DNA of 64,000 nucleotides from contig NZ_AUCP01000001.1 of the NCBI RefSeq assembly GCF_000429825.1, positions 62,001 to 126,000 on the forward strand, read 5' to 3'. The position numbers were made by a program, and so were the translations under genes. This DNA is from Cohnella thermotolerans DSM 17683. GTDB lineage: Bacteria > Bacillota > Bacilli > Paenibacillales > Paenibacillaceae. The notes under the pieces are model-generated. The model searched no databases. It was not told where the DNA came from and worked only from the letters and a program-made list of their open reading frames with translations. The number at the start of each line of letters is the position of its first letter. Position 1 is the first letter of the stretch. This document shows, one piece after another, positions 16,770 to 26,384 of this stretch.

Positions 16770-17132
16770 TCAGCCGAGCGTCTTCTTGATCGCTTCGATA
16801 ACCCGGTCGGCTTGGAACGGCTTGACGATAAAGTCTTTGGCGCCCGCTTGAATCGCGTCGATAACCATCGCTTGTTGGCCCATGGCGGAGCACATGATGA
16901 CTTTGGCGTTGGAATCGATTTTGCGGATTTCCTTAAGCGCCGCAATTCCGTCCATCTCGGGCATCGTAATGTCCATCGTAATCAAATCCGGGAGCAACTC
17001 TTTGAATTTCTCGATTGCCTGGGCGCCGTCTTGCGCCTCCCCGACAACTTCGTAACCGTTCTTCGTCAAAATGTCGCGAATCATCATCCGCATGAATGCT
17101 GCGTCGTCTACAATCAAAATCCGGTTTGCCAT
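16770..17132 (-). CDS. cheY: Chemotaxis response regulator CheY
   Basis: The 120-residue stand-alone receiver has all catalytic residues: the acidic pair in ILIVDDAAFMR, the phosphoacceptor Asp in DLITMDITMPEMDG (about residue 54), Thr/Ser in VIMCSAMGQ and Lys in DFIVKPFQ. Phosphorylated by CheA, it binds FliM and FliY at the flagellar switch. Placement between fliY and fliO is the Bacillus arrangement. The start has AGGAACTACGA upstream. Confidence 0.98.
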   Translation of the reverse strand: MANRILIVDDAAFMRMMIRDILTKNGYEVVGEAQDGAQAIEKFKELLPDLITMDITMPEMDGIAALKEIRKIDSNAKVIMCSAMGQQAMVIDAIQAGAKDFIVKPFQADRVIEAIKKTLG

Positions 17133-17154
17133 TCGTAGTTCCTCCCAGTGAGCG

Positions 17155-18396
17155 TTATTGAATTTTTTGGACGCGGTCCCATTGGCTTACGATGTCGGTA
17201 ACCCGAACGCCGAAGTTCTCGTCAATGACGACGACCTCGCCTTTGGCGATCAGCTTGTTGTTCACCAATATATCGACGGGTTCGCCCGCAAGCTTGTCCA
17301 GCTCGATAATGGAGCCTTGGGACAGCTCCAAAATTTCCTTGATTTGCTTCTTCGTGCGGCCCAGCTCGACCGTCACCTTCAGCGGGATATCGAGCAGCAG
17401 ATTGAGGTTCGTGTCGTCGACGGGCGCCGGGCCCGCGCCCTGGAAGCCGGAAAATTGCACCGGCTGGACGTTGACGTTCCGGTTCGTCGGCGCTCCCCCC
17501 AGCGTCTGCGGATGAGACGGCTCTTGAGCAGGCGGGTATCCGCCTGTATGCTGCCAACCGCCAGGCGCCTGCTGCGGCGCGGGTGCGGGGGGCGGCGTCT
17601 GAGCCTGCTGCGGCGCCGGAGCCGCGTACGTCTGTTCCGCCTGCGCGGCGGGAGCCGGAGGAGCGGCCGGCTTCGGAGCGGGAGCCGGTTCCGGCGTTGA
17701 AGATCCGACGAGCGACGCGACCAATTCCTTGGAGAACGGAACCGTCAAAAGCTGCATGATGGTCGAGTCGATCAGTTCGGCGATTCGGAGCCGGAACGAC
17801 ACTTTGACGAAAATATGTTCCGGCGGAATGTTCGATACACCCGAATTGCTCTTGACGTCCATGATGTCGACGTCCGGCGGCGAAATGTTGACGAACCGGT
17901 TGAAGATGGTCGACATCGACGTGGCGGACGAGCCCATCATCTGGTTCATCGCTTCCTGAACGGCGCTTATATGTATCTCGTTCAACTCTTCCGTCGAGAC
18001 GTTCCCGTCGCCGCCCAGCATCAAATCCGCGATCACTTGCGCGTCGTGCGCCTTGATAACGAGAGAGTTGATGCCTTCGAATCCGTCCACGTAACGCACG
18101 TGGACGGCCACATGCGGCTTCGGAAACTCGCTCGCGAATTGATCGCGGGAGATCATCGACACCTGCGGCGTCGTAATGTCGACTTTGCGGCCAAGCAGCG
18201 TGGATAGAGCCGTTGCGGCGCTGCCGAACGTAATGTTGCCGATCTCTCCCAGCGCGTCTTGCTCCAGCGGAGTCAAGTAGTTGTCCACGGACAGATCTTG
18301 CCCCGCGCTATCGCCGGGAACGCTGTCTTCCATGCCCGACGATTGCCGGAGCAGCGCGTCTATCTCCTCTTGCGACAAGTAGTCTTTACTCGTCAT
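17155..18396 (-). CDS. fliY: Flagellar switch phosphatase FliY (CheC-like plus FliN domain)
   Basis: The 413-residue protein has an N-terminal CheY-P-binding segment (YLSQEEIDALLRQSSG). A CheC-type phosphatase domain follows with two signature helices (QDALGEIGNITFGSAATAL near 48 and ISAVQEAMNQMMGSSATS near 145). A Pro/Ala/Gln-rich linker spans about 230-315. The C-terminal FliN domain contains LLLDIPLKVTVELGRTKKQI and ENFGVRVTDIVSQWDR. It forms the C ring with FliM and removes phosphate from CheY-P. Its start overlaps the fliM stop by eleven bases. Confidence 0.97.
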   Translation of the reverse strand: MTSKDYLSQEEIDALLRQSSGMEDSVPGDSAGQDLSVDNYLTPLEQDALGEIGNITFGSAATALSTLLGRKVDITTPQVSMISRDQFASEFPKPHVAVHVRYVDGFEGINSLVIKAHDAQVIADLMLGGDGNVSTEELNEIHISAVQEAMNQMMGSSATSMSTIFNRFVNISPPDVDIMDVKSNSGVSNIPPEHIFVKVSFRLRIAELIDSTIMQLLTVPFSKELVASLVGSSTPEPAPAPKPAAPPAPAAQAEQTYAAPAPQQAQTPPPAPAPQQAPGGWQHTGGYPPAQEPSHPQTLGGAPTNRNVNVQPVQFSGFQGAGPAPVDDTNLNLLLDIPLKVTVELGRTKKQIKEILELSQGSIIELDKLAGEPVDILVNNKLIAKGEVVVIDENFGVRVTDIVSQWDRVQKIQ

Positions 18397-19387
18397 TTAG
18401 CTCTTCCACTCCTTCGCTGACGATCTCGTGAATCTGTACGGCCATCTTGTCCCGAACGACGCCGGGGGCGCCGATAAACTTCAGCTTGTCGCCGACTTTG
18501 ATCTCCAGGCCTTCGCCGGTCGACTTGTTCAGGGCGATGACGTCGCCGACGGCCAAATTCAGAAATTCCTGAATGGAGATGTAGGACGAGCCCAGCTCGG
18601 CTACGATCGGAAGCTTGGCCTTGCTCACCCGCTGCTCGAGCATTTGCACCTCGTCGGGCGCTCTCGTCTTTTTCTGGGAGACGAACCAATGATGAACGGA
18701 CAGCTTCGACATGATCGGCTCGATCACGACATGGGGAATACACAAGTTGATCATGCCCGTCGTATCCCCGATCTTCGTGCTGAGCGAGATGAGCGCGATC
18801 GTCTCGTTGGGCGAGACGATCTGCATGAACTGCGGATTCGTCTCCAGCGCCTCGAGCCTGGGCTCGATGTCGACGATCGTTTTCCACGCTTCTTGCAGCG
18901 TTTCGAGCGCCCGGCTGAAAATCTTCTCCATGATGATCGTCTCGATCTCGGTCAGGCTGCCGATTTTGCTCGGAGCCGAGCCTGCGCCGCCAAGGAGGCG
19001 ATCCAGCATCGCGAACGCCACATTGGGATGGACTTCCAGCACCATTCTCCCTTCCAGCGGCTCGGCCTCGAAGATGTTCAGGATCGTCATCTTGGGAATG
19101 GAACGGATGAATTCGTCGTACGGCAGCTGTTCGACCTGAACGACGTTGATCTGAACGAACGTCCTGAGTTGCGCCGAGAAATAGGTGGTCAGATACCGCG
19201 CGAAGTTCTCGTGAATGCGCGTCAGACTGCGGATATGGTCCTTGGAGAAACGAACGGCCCGTTTGAAGTCGTAGACGCGCACCTTCTTCTGCGCTTCTTC
19301 CTTTTTAAGCTCCTCCGCATCCATCTCGCCGGAGGACAGCGCCGCGAGCAGCGCGTCGATCTCGTTTTGCGACAGAACGTCAACCAA
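18386..19387 (-). CDS. fliM: Flagellar motor switch protein FliM
   Basis: The 333-residue protein has the N-terminal CheY-P-binding peptide (VDVLSQNEIDALLAALSSG). A CheC-like middle domain carries SLTRIHENFARYLTTYFSAQ, and the C-terminal SpoA domain contains LPIVAELGSSYISIQEFLNL. I place the start at a TTG at 19387, eight bases after AAAGGGG, giving MVDVLSQNEIDALL as in B. subtilis. The upstream GTG at 19396 sits inside the Shine-Dalgarno sequence. FliM forms the bulk of the C ring and is needed for torque reversal. Confidence 0.97.
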   Translation of the reverse strand: MVDVLSQNEIDALLAALSSGEMDAEELKKEEAQKKVRVYDFKRAVRFSKDHIRSLTRIHENFARYLTTYFSAQLRTFVQINVVQVEQLPYDEFIRSIPKMTILNIFEAEPLEGRMVLEVHPNVAFAMLDRLLGGAGSAPSKIGSLTEIETIIMEKIFSRALETLQEAWKTIVDIEPRLEALETNPQFMQIVSPNETIALISLSTKIGDTTGMINLCIPHVVIEPIMSKLSVHHWFVSQKKTRAPDEVQMLEQRVSKAKLPIVAELGSSYISIQEFLNLAVGDVIALNKSTGEGLEIKVGDKLKFIGAPGVVRDKMAVQIHEIVSEGVEELNDE

Positions 19388-19425
19388 TCTTCTCACCCCT
19401 TTCCGCTAGACTCGGACCCGTATCG

Positions 19426-19908
19426 TTAAATTTGCATCATGATGAAGTTCGTAATCTCCACCTTGGAAAGCTTGCCCTTCGTCAGGACGGGATTGATCGC
19501 GTTAAGCAATTCCGCGCACAGCTGGTCCTTGCCTTGCGTGCCGCTCAGCTGGCCTGGCTCCAATACCCACAGCGCCCGGTTGACGATCGGCTTGATCTTG
19601 ACATCCTTCACTTTATCGAACTCTTCCTTTGCGGCTTCGCTGTCCAACTGAAAGGAGAGGCTGAGCGTAACGATATAGTCGGTATCCGCGATATTCGTCT
19701 TAATATCGTTCAATTCGGAAGTGACCTTGATGATCTCATCCGCAGACATCGGCTCGGCTTTCACGTCCTTCACGCTTTCCTGAGCCTGCTTTTCCGGGTC
19801 TTTCGGCGACGAGTCCCCGAATAACGTCGACCAGGAATAGAGTCCGACGATGACGATTAAGGTTATCGCCAGTAGAAGCGAAACCAGCCAAGGCAACATT
19901 TTTTTCAT
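19426..19908 (-). CDS. fliL: Flagellar basal body-associated protein FliL
   Basis: The 160-residue protein has an N-terminal membrane anchor (MKKMLPWLVSLLLAITLIVI). An extracytoplasmic domain follows with the FliL pattern: IIKVTSELNDIKTNIADTDY, IVTLSLSFQLDSE, KIKPIVNRALW and a C-terminal LSKVEITNFIMMQI. FliL surrounds the stator and stabilises it. The ATG overlaps the stop of flbD (ATGA); the longer frame upstream is antisense-like to flbD codons and is discarded. Confidence 0.95.
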   Translation of the reverse strand: MKKMLPWLVSLLLAITLIVIVGLYSWSTLFGDSSPKDPEKQAQESVKDVKAEPMSADEIIKVTSELNDIKTNIADTDYIVTLSLSFQLDSEAAKEEFDKVKDVKIKPIVNRALWVLEPGQLSGTQGKDQLCAELLNAINPVLTKGKLSKVEITNFIMMQI

Positions 19909-20138
19909 GACGTAGCTCCCTCCGCTTGCGTGTCGGGCGGAGGCGTAACCGCCGCCAACACGCCGATGCTGCGCAAATAGTGCCGGATGGACCGGATCAC
20001 ATCCGAAGAATTTTCGAGCACAATGAACTTTTTGCCTGTCGTAAGCGTAATAATCGTATCCGGCGTTTGTTCCACCGTCTCGATCAATAAAGCGTTCAAA
20101 TGGAAAGTCGTTCCGTTTAACCGAGTCAAAGCGATCAC
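19905..20138 (-). CDS. flbD: FlbD/SwrD family protein, flagellar power
   Basis: The 77-residue protein belongs to the FlbD family, with MIALTRLNGTTFHLNALLIE and the core TPDTIITLTTGKKFIVLEN. In B. subtilis the gene in this place is swrD (ylzI), which raises flagellar torque and supports swarming, possibly through the stator. Start is a GTG with GGGGGGATCCAA upstream. It overlaps fliL by four bases and follows flgE by 55. Confidence 0.92.
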   Translation of the reverse strand: MIALTRLNGTTFHLNALLIETVEQTPDTIITLTTGKKFIVLENSSDVIRSIRHYLRSIGVLAAVTPPPDTQAEGATS

Positions 20139-20193
20139 TTGGATCCCCCCGAACCGCCGGGGGAGGAGGCCGTCCTCCCCGGCAGAACATCAA

Positions 20194-21018
20194 TTACCGT
20201 TTGAGATTGACGACTTCCTCGAGAATGGAGTCGGATGTCGTAATAATCCGGGAATTCGCTTGGAAGCCGCGTTGGGCGACGATCATTTCCGTGAATTCGT
20301 TCGTCAGATCGACGTTGGACATTTCAAGCTGGCCGGAGATGATCGCCCCCGTGCCCCGCTCTTCGTCCGAAGCGGCTCCGAGATCCAGTTCGCCGTCCGG
20401 GTTGGCGTTCGGCGTCATGCGGTACAGGTTGCCGCCGACTTTCTCCAGACCGCCCGGGTTGACAACTTTCGCTACGCCGATTTGCGCGATCGCGTCGCCG
20501 GTATTGCCGTTCGCGTCGACCGGCAGAATGCTGCCGTCTTGGCTGATGGTGAAGGCCGTGACCGTCGTCGGATCGATCTGGATGGCGTCGCCGTCCGCCG
20601 AGAGGACGTACTGGCCGTCCGCATTGACCAAATAGCCGTTGGCGTCGACGTTGAAGTTGCCCGCTCTCGTCAGGTACGCGTTGTCGGACGAACCGGTCGG
20701 GCTCACCACGAAAAATCCGTCGCCGTCGAGCCGAACATCGGTCGGCACGTTCGTCGTTTGCGCGCTGCCCGCGGTATGAACGGTATCGATCGCCGCGACC
20801 GTTACGCCCAGGCCGATCTGCTTCGCGTTGACGCCGCCTTGCGTGCCTTCGACCGGCGCGGTAACGCCCGACATCGATTGGCTCAGAATGTCCTTGAACA
20901 TGACGCGGCCCGCTTTGAAGCCGGTCGTATTGACGTTGGCGATGTTGTTGCCGATGACGTCCAGCTTCGTCTGGAAGCCTCGCATGCCGGAAACGCCGGA
21001 ATACAAGGAACGCAACAT
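20194..21018 (-). CDS. flgE: Flagellar hook protein (FlgE/FlgG family)
   Basis: The 274-residue protein has the N-terminal rod/hook signature (LRSLYSGVSGMRGFQTKLDV, IGNNIANVNTTGFKAGRVMF) and a short D1 domain with the GDGFFVV motif. The C-terminal coil is MSNVDLTNEFTEMIVAQRGF and QANSRIITTSDSILEEVVNL. Gene order (fliK, flgD, this gene, flbD, fliL) matches the hook gene of B. subtilis, which is also short and was once called flgG. By sequence alone it could equally be annotated as FlgG. The start ATG at 21018 follows GGGAGGTAGATGAAATT. Confidence 0.92.
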   Translation of the reverse strand: MLRSLYSGVSGMRGFQTKLDVIGNNIANVNTTGFKAGRVMFKDILSQSMSGVTAPVEGTQGGVNAKQIGLGVTVAAIDTVHTAGSAQTTNVPTDVRLDGDGFFVVSPTGSSDNAYLTRAGNFNVDANGYLVNADGQYVLSADGDAIQIDPTTVTAFTISQDGSILPVDANGNTGDAIAQIGVAKVVNPGGLEKVGGNLYRMTPNANPDGELDLGAASDEERGTGAIISGQLEMSNVDLTNEFTEMIVAQRGFQANSRIITTSDSILEEVVNLKR

Positions 21019-21130
21019 AATTTCATCTACCTCCCGGATATGGTTCGAATAAGCCCCCGCGTCCATCGTTCGGCGGGAGAAGGCCTCCTTGTGAGGTCCG
21101 GCCCTGCACAAACCGGGCTTGCCCGATCGT

Positions 21131-21532
21131 TCATGAGACGACGACGGCGCTGTCGATTTGCGTAAATACGTGCTCCTGCGCGGAAGAACCGTCCATGGCG
21201 GTTATGACCGTCCGATTCGGAATGTTGACGATCATGGCGATGTCGCGGAACAGCACGAGCGAATCCTTCGCTCCTTTGGCTTCCGCCCGATTCAGCGCGC
21301 TCGCGATGCGGTCGAGCTGCTCGGGCTTAAGTTCGATGCCTCGCTGCCGGAGTCTCTGTTCCGCATGGTGGCTGAATTTCAGTTCGGCCCGGTCGAGCAG
21401 CTGGCGAAATGTGGCGTTCCCCGTCCCGAAGGCCGCGGAACCGTTATCCTCGGATGCGGCGACGGTCCGTTTGCCTTGAATCGGTCCGACCCGGCCGGGC
21501 GCCAAATGTCCGACCAGCATCCGGTCACTCAC
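21131..21532 (-). CDS. Flagellar operon protein, TIGR02530 type
   Basis: This 133-residue protein resembles the TIGR02530 flagellar operon family, with [60 protein letters not shown] and [14 protein letters not shown]. No membrane segment or signal peptide is seen. Function is unknown. The gene always seems to sit between flgD and the hook gene, so a role in hook-cap or hook assembly is an inference. The start is a GTG at 21532 with GGGGGGTGACAGCA before it, overlapping the end of flgD by eight bases. Confidence 0.85.
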   Translation of the reverse strand: MSDRMLVGHLAPGRVGPIQGKRTVAASEDNGSAAFGTGNATFRQLLDRAELKFSHHAEQRLRQRGIELKPEQLDRIASALNRAEAKGAKDSLVLFRDIAMIVNIPNRTVITAMDGSSAQEHVFTQIDSAVVVS

Positions 21533-22004
21533 TGCTGTCACCCCCCGTACCGGTTCCCGATGCCTGCGTCGGGAGCGAGATCGAGGTCAGATCGTCCATC
21601 TTCACCTCCGCCGTGCCGATCTTGACGTACGGCACGCCGTCGCGGGTGACGACGGAATCGACGATACCGGATTTGGTCGTACTGGTTCCGCTGCTGTCGG
21701 TCTCGATCCACGTCACGTTCATGCCGAGCGCCATTGCGACCATGCCGGGCGAATGCCGCAGCGCTTCGAGCTGCGTCGCTACGTTCATCGTCTGCTCCAG
21801 CGACGAGAATTGCGCCATCTGCGAGATGAACTCTTTATCCTCCATCGGCTGCATCGGATCCTGATTCTGGAGCTGCGTCACCAATATTTTCAGAAACTCG
21901 TCCTTGCCCAGTTCCGACGACGATTTGGCCGTCGAACCGGTTGTGTTCGAGCTCGAATAGTTGGGCCACACGTTCGAGGTGCTAATGCTGGCTATTGGCT
22001 TCAC
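21525..22004 (-). CDS. flgD: Hook cap protein FlgD
   Basis: The 159-residue protein has the FlgD core [40 protein letters not shown] and a C-terminal Ig/tudor-like strand set ([37 protein letters not shown]). It caps the growing hook. It is short, like the Bacillus protein. The start is uncertain: the GTG at 22004 lies inside its own GGGGAGG sequence, and no ATG, GTG or TTG sits at normal spacing; an ATA codon does. Confidence 0.93.
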   Translation of the reverse strand: MKPIASISTSNVWPNYSSSNTTGSTAKSSSELGKDEFLKILVTQLQNQDPMQPMEDKEFISQMAQFSSLEQTMNVATQLEALRHSPGMVAMALGMNVTWIETDSSGTSTTKSGIVDSVVTRDGVPYVKIGTAEVKMDDLTSISLPTQASGTGTGGDSSE

Positions 22005-22018
22005 CTCCCCTGCGGTTG

Positions 22019-23596
22019 TTAGGCGGTTACGTTAATCGAGCTGCCGTAGCCGGCTGCCCGCATGGCGGAAGACCGCTCCATCTCGGCCTCGAAATCGACC
22101 GGATCCTCGTACTCTCCGCCCCGACTGCGGCCGGATGGCTCCTTGCCGCCGCGGCCGGAATCGGACTGCCGCTGCTCCTGGCCTTGGAAGGCGGCGGTTT
22201 GATCCGTAAGCCCCGAAGGCTGCTGCACGACTTCCATGCGGTCGACCTGGATGCCCTGGCTTTGCAAGGCGGTGCGCAGCAAGCTCATTTGATTCTCCAG
22301 CAGTTCCTTGGCCGTGCCGGAGTGCGTGACGAACTGTGCCGTCATTTGCCCGTCCTGCATGGCGATGCGGACGTCCACTTGACCGAGATGCTCCGGATGC
22401 AGCGACAGCCGGGCTTCGGCCACGCCGTTGCCGCCGGTCAGCACGAATTGCTTCACGGCGTAATTGCCGATCTCCTGCGCGAACTGCCGGACGGGAACCT
22501 GCGCCGGAAGCGCCGGCTTGCCGGTTTCGGCGTTCGCTTGCTTCGCTGCGTCTTGCCCGATTAACGTCCAGCCGGAAGCCGCTGCGCCGTCGTCTCCTGC
22601 CTGATGGGTCTCCCCGACGGATGCGACGACCGGCGAGTCCGAATGCGCTTCGCTTGCGGAAGCATGGCCGATCCAATTCCACAAGACGACCGGTTCCTTG
22701 AACGCGGAGACGGCTTTGCGCGTTTCCGCCGGCATGGCGGATGCCGCCGCTGACGGCTGCTGGCGCTGAACCGACTCGGAGAGCGGAAGCGGTTGGACGG
22801 TGGCCTTGAGCGACTCTGCCGGCTGAACGGCATCAACCGCCGCCTCGCCGCCCGATGCGGACGCAAGCGCCTGCTTGAACTGCTCAAGCAACTGTGCCGC
22901 CGGATTGGCCGTTTCGTCCGGATTGGCGGCCGCCGCATTCGCCGCTTGCTGCACCGTCTCGAGCAGCGCCGGCAGAAGGAAGGTCCATGCGGACGAAGAG
23001 CCGTTTACTCCGCTCGTCGTCAGCGTATCGCTTGCCGTCAGGTCCCCGTCAACCGAACCGATGGCCGACGGAAGCTGTATCAGCGCCAGCTGTTGCAGCA
23101 TCGCCAGAACGGCCGCGGAGCCTTCGCCTGCTTGGGCGTTAGCCGCCGCATCGTCGGCAGGCGCCGGCTCGTCCGTCTTCGGCTGCGCCTGCTGCAGCAG
23201 CGTTTGCAAGGCTGCGAGCAAACCCGTGAGCGGATCGTTCGCCGCGTCTTCGGAAGCGCCCGTTTGGTCGTCCGCTCCCGGCTGCAGCGTCTGCAGCAAT
23301 GCGCCCACCAAAGCCATCCAGTCGGTCTCGCCCGCTTGTCCGGACGCCGCCTCGCTCTGCCCGGTTTGCGACGCAAGTCCGAGCTGCCCCAGCTGGCCGA
23401 ACCATCCGGCCAAGTTGACCGGCAACGCCTGCAGCCCCGCATTCGCTTGCGAAGCCCCGGCTCCGCCTCCGAGCGCTTGAACGAGAGCGCCGGCGAATCC
23501 GCCGCTTCCCTGCTGGGCCGCGGACGACGTTCCCGCCCCTTGAGCTGCGGCCGGATTCGTCATCCCGAGCGAAGCCGTAGACATGATCGTGTTCAT
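22019..23596 (-). CDS. fliK: Flagellar hook-length control protein FliK
   Basis: The 525-residue protein has a long low-complexity N-terminal ruler region rich in Ala, Gln and Gly (1-390). The conserved FliK C-terminal domain follows (about 395-480): [40 protein letters not shown] and [18 protein letters not shown]. FliK measures hook length and triggers the FlhB switch. Its start has AAAGGAGGTGAGAAC. The N-terminal part has no recognisable domain. Confidence 0.95.
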   Translation of the reverse strand: MNTIMSTASLGMTNPAAAQGAGTSSAAQQGSGGFAGALVQALGGGAGASQANAGLQALPVNLAGWFGQLGQLGLASQTGQSEAASGQAGETDWMALVGALLQTLQPGADDQTGASEDAANDPLTGLLAALQTLLQQAQPKTDEPAPADDAAANAQAGEGSAAVLAMLQQLALIQLPSAIGSVDGDLTASDTLTTSGVNGSSSAWTFLLPALLETVQQAANAAAANPDETANPAAQLLEQFKQALASASGGEAAVDAVQPAESLKATVQPLPLSESVQRQQPSAAASAMPAETRKAVSAFKEPVVLWNWIGHASASEAHSDSPVVASVGETHQAGDDGAAASGWTLIGQDAAKQANAETGKPALPAQVPVRQFAQEIGNYAVKQFVLTGGNGVAEARLSLHPEHLGQVDVRIAMQDGQMTAQFVTHSGTAKELLENQMSLLRTALQSQGIQVDRMEVVQQPSGLTDQTAAFQGQEQRQSDSGRGGKEPSGRSRGGEYEDPVDFEAEMERSSAMRAAGYGSSINVTA

Positions 23597-23633
23597 GTTC
23601 TCACCTCCTTTCGCGGGTCGCAGCCTGTCCCGC

Positions 23634-24542
23634 TTACGGATTGGCCGGCATTAGCTTGCTGACGAGTGAAGCCGTCGTCTTGCTGTCTTCGTCCGACATC
23701 GCCGCGAGCACCTTCGAACGCGACGAGTCGTCCAGCGCGCCGAGAATGCGGAGCGCCTTCGTCTGGTTTGACGCCGCCATTTGCAGCAACAGCGTCGCCG
23801 CGTTTTTGGGCTGCATGGAAGCGAACGTCGTCTTGAGCGCCGCGATGTCCAGCGTCGACGAGCCGGCGTTCGCCTCTTTCTCCAGCTCCTTGACGCGGGC
23901 TTGCAGCGCGGCGATTTGCTGATCCTGCACGGTGTCGGCGTCCTTCAGCCGCAGCGTGACGTCCGCCGCGACCTTCGGCGTCATCTTCTCCAGAATGCGC
24001 CCCCGCTCGGTATCCGACATCGCGCCCAGCACGAGAGCGGCTTCTTCCACGGTCATCTTCTCGAAGATCGGGGCTGCTTTGCCCGGCGTCATTTTCGCAT
24101 ACATACCCGCGAGCGATTTGATTTTGGCGTCGTATTGCTCCGCCGAGATCGTCTTGTCCCGAATTTGCGCGTTCAGGGAGTCGATCTGCTTCTTCAAATC
24201 CTCGATCGTCTTCGTCTGCTCCGCCGTTTTGGCCTTCTCTTGCTCCAGAGCCGTCTGCCGGTTCAGGAGCTGCGCGTTCAGTTCGTCAACTTTCCTCCTC
24301 GCGTTGCTGACGGTCAATTCGTCCGTATTCGCGGCCGTATCCGCAGGCGGCTCCGGATCCGGCAAAATCGTGTTCAACAGCGGGATCTTGTTGCCGATCT
24401 CAAGCGCCGAATGCCTCCATTCCGAGTTGAAAAGCAGCAGCAGCACGCCGAGCAAAACCGCGGTAAACAAGACGGGCGTCAGGAAAAAGAGGAACCGCTC
24501 GAAGCCGGAATATCCGCTCTTCTCTACGTTTGCGCTCGACAC
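23634..24542 (-). CDS. MotE/YlxF-like membrane protein with MgtE N-terminal-type repeats
   Basis: The 302-residue protein has one membrane helix (about 14-36, FLFFLTPVLFTAVLLGVLLL). A long coiled coil (about 70-130) follows, with two MgtE_N-like helical repeats after it (LAGMYAKMTPGKAAPIFEKM, LKTTFASMQPKNAATLLLQM, ILEKMTPKVAADVTLRLKD). This is the YlxF/FlbB/MotE type encoded between fliJ and fliK in Firmicutes; the role is unclear but likely basal-body associated. A GTG at 24542 follows GGGAGGGGATTTC and is preferred to an ATG 14 codons upstream. Confidence 0.88.
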   Translation of the reverse strand: MSSANVEKSGYSGFERFLFFLTPVLFTAVLLGVLLLLFNSEWRHSALEIGNKIPLLNTILPDPEPPADTAANTDELTVSNARRKVDELNAQLLNRQTALEQEKAKTAEQTKTIEDLKKQIDSLNAQIRDKTISAEQYDAKIKSLAGMYAKMTPGKAAPIFEKMTVEEAALVLGAMSDTERGRILEKMTPKVAADVTLRLKDADTVQDQQIAALQARVKELEKEANAGSSTLDIAALKTTFASMQPKNAATLLLQMAASNQTKALRILGALDDSSRSKVLAAMSDEDSKTTASLVSKLMPANP

Positions 24543-24606
24543 GAAATCCCCTCCCTCTCTGCGTCGATCGTTCGGTTTCGACAAGTTTCTATGTAGTGTT
24601 TATGTA

Positions 24607-25050
24607 CTATGCACGCGCGGATGCAGCTCTCATGACCGCCATCTCGTCCAGCTCGTTCTGCTCGCGGGCGAGCCATTCGGTGCGGAACCGCTCGCGGGCT
24701 TTATCCTTGGCGTTCAGCCACACCTTCTCGTCGACCATCTTGTCGGCGAGGCGCTGCCTGCGCTGGACGATCTGATCTTCCGCCTTGCGTACTTCCGCAA
24801 GCTGGTTCTTCACCTGCCGGTCGAGCCACTCGATGAACTGCTGCAACCTTAAAATTTCGTTCAGTGGCGTCGGCCGAAGCGATTGTTCGGCCAGCTGCCG
24901 CTCCGTCTCTTCCTTGCGCAGGCGAAGCTCTTCGAGACGCTCCTCTTCCGCTTTCAGCCGGCCCAGCGCCGAGGCGTATTCCCACTCCGCCATCGACTTT
25001 TCGCTGCCCTTGAGATCGACGATTTTTTGCAACGGATACCGGAAATTCAT
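24607..25050 (-). CDS. fliJ: Flagellar export protein FliJ
   Basis: The 147-residue protein is almost wholly coiled coil, with the FliJ start MNFRYPLQKIVDLKGSEKSM. Charged heptads follow (EEERLEELRLRKEETERQL). FliJ joins the FliI ATPase ring to FlhA and escorts chaperones. Length equals that of B. subtilis FliJ. The ATG at 25050 is nine bases from GAGG; it overlaps nothing and follows fliI by eleven bases. Confidence 0.95.
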   Translation of the reverse strand: MNFRYPLQKIVDLKGSEKSMAEWEYASALGRLKAEEERLEELRLRKEETERQLAEQSLRPTPLNEILRLQQFIEWLDRQVKNQLAEVRKAEDQIVQRRQRLADKMVDEKVWLNAKDKARERFRTEWLAREQNELDEMAVMRAASARA

Positions 25051-25061
25051 GCCTTTCGACC

Positions 25062-26384
25062 TCACCTCTTATAGAAATCGATAATCAGGCGCTCCTGCGT
25101 CTCCTTCAGCGTCGCTTTCTCCGTCGTCTTCTGCCGCGTAAAATCGTTAATCGACTGGATAAACTGGATCGATTTATCGATTTCCGGATTCGAACCTCTC
25201 TGGTACGCCCCTATATTGATCAGGTCTTCCGAATCTCTATAAATAGAGAGGAGTCTCTTCAACTGCTCCGCGGCCTCCTGCTGATCTTCGGGCACGATGT
25301 CCTTCATGACGCGGCTGACGCTGGCGAGCACGTCGATCGCGGGAAAATGGCCCTTGTGCGCAAGCTGACGGCTGAGCACGATGTGGCCGTCCAGAATTCC
25401 CCTCACCGCGTCGGCGATCGGCTCGTTCATGTCGTCCCCGTCGACGAGCACGGTATAGAACGCGGTAATCGTCCCGGCGGCACTCGTTCCCGCCCGCTCG
25501 AGCAGCTTCGGCAAGGCGGCGAACACCGAAGGCGTATAGCCCCGCGTCGCCGGCGGTTCGCCGATGGCGAGCCCGACTTCGCGCATGGCCATCGCGTACC
25601 GGGTGACGGAATCCATCATCAGCATGACGTTCAGGCCGCGGTCGCGAAAATATTCCGCGATCGTCGTCGCGATGAGCGCGCCCTTGATGCGGATGAGGGC
25701 GGGCTGGTCGGACGTCGCGACGACGACGACCGATCGGGCCAGCCCTTCCGGCCCGAGGTCCCGTTCGATGAATTCGAGCACTTCGCGCCCGCGCTCGCCG
25801 ATGAGCGCGATAACGTTGACGTCGGCCGTCGTGTTGCGCGCGACCATGCCGAGCAAGGTGCTCTTCCCGACGCCCGAGCCGGCGAAGATGCCCATCCGCT
25901 GGCCTTGGCCGACGGTCAGCAAGCCGTCGATGCAGCGGACGCCCGTTCCGAGCGGCTCCCGCACGCGGGGCCGAAGCAGCGGATTGTCCGGCGTGTTGTG
26001 CGTCGAATAATGGGGCAAGTGCGGCGGCAGCCGCGATCCGTCGAGCGGACGGCCGAGTCCGTCGAGCACTTTGCCCAGCAGCTCCGAACCGACCTGCACC
26101 GTCAAGGGACGTCCCGTCGAGACGACGTCGCAGCCGGGACCGACCGCGTGCAGATCGCCCAGCGGCATCAGGAGCACCCGGTTGTCGCGGAAGCCGACGA
26201 CTTCGGCCAGAATCGGCTCGCCTCCCTTGAGCGGGTGAATGGCGCACACGTCGCCGATGCCGGCGTCGGGACCTTCGGATTCGACCGTCAGGCCGATAAT
26301 CTGGGTGACCTTCCCGTTCACGCGGAACGGATCGAGCTGGAGCAGCGCCTCCTCGTATTTGGCGACGTCAATTCCCCGGGACAT
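25062..26384 (-). CDS. fliI: Flagellar export ATPase FliI
   Basis: The 440-residue protein is an F1-beta-like ATPase energising flagellar export. The Walker A is GIFAGSGVGKSTLLGMVARN (about 160-180), Walker B is LNVMLMMDSVTRYAMA, and the type III ATPase signature is PPATRGYTPSVFAALPKLLE. The start is the second of two close ATGs, six bases after GAGGG; it overlaps fliH by 17 bases. The longest open frame continues upstream inside fliH and is rejected. Confidence 0.98.
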   Translation of the reverse strand: MSRGIDVAKYEEALLQLDPFRVNGKVTQIIGLTVESEGPDAGIGDVCAIHPLKGGEPILAEVVGFRDNRVLLMPLGDLHAVGPGCDVVSTGRPLTVQVGSELLGKVLDGLGRPLDGSRLPPHLPHYSTHNTPDNPLLRPRVREPLGTGVRCIDGLLTVGQGQRMGIFAGSGVGKSTLLGMVARNTTADVNVIALIGERGREVLEFIERDLGPEGLARSVVVVATSDQPALIRIKGALIATTIAEYFRDRGLNVMLMMDSVTRYAMAMREVGLAIGEPPATRGYTPSVFAALPKLLERAGTSAAGTITAFYTVLVDGDDMNEPIADAVRGILDGHIVLSRQLAHKGHFPAIDVLASVSRVMKDIVPEDQQEAAEQLKRLLSIYRDSEDLINIGAYQRGSNPEIDKSIQFIQSINDFTRQKTTEKATLKETQERLIIDFYKR

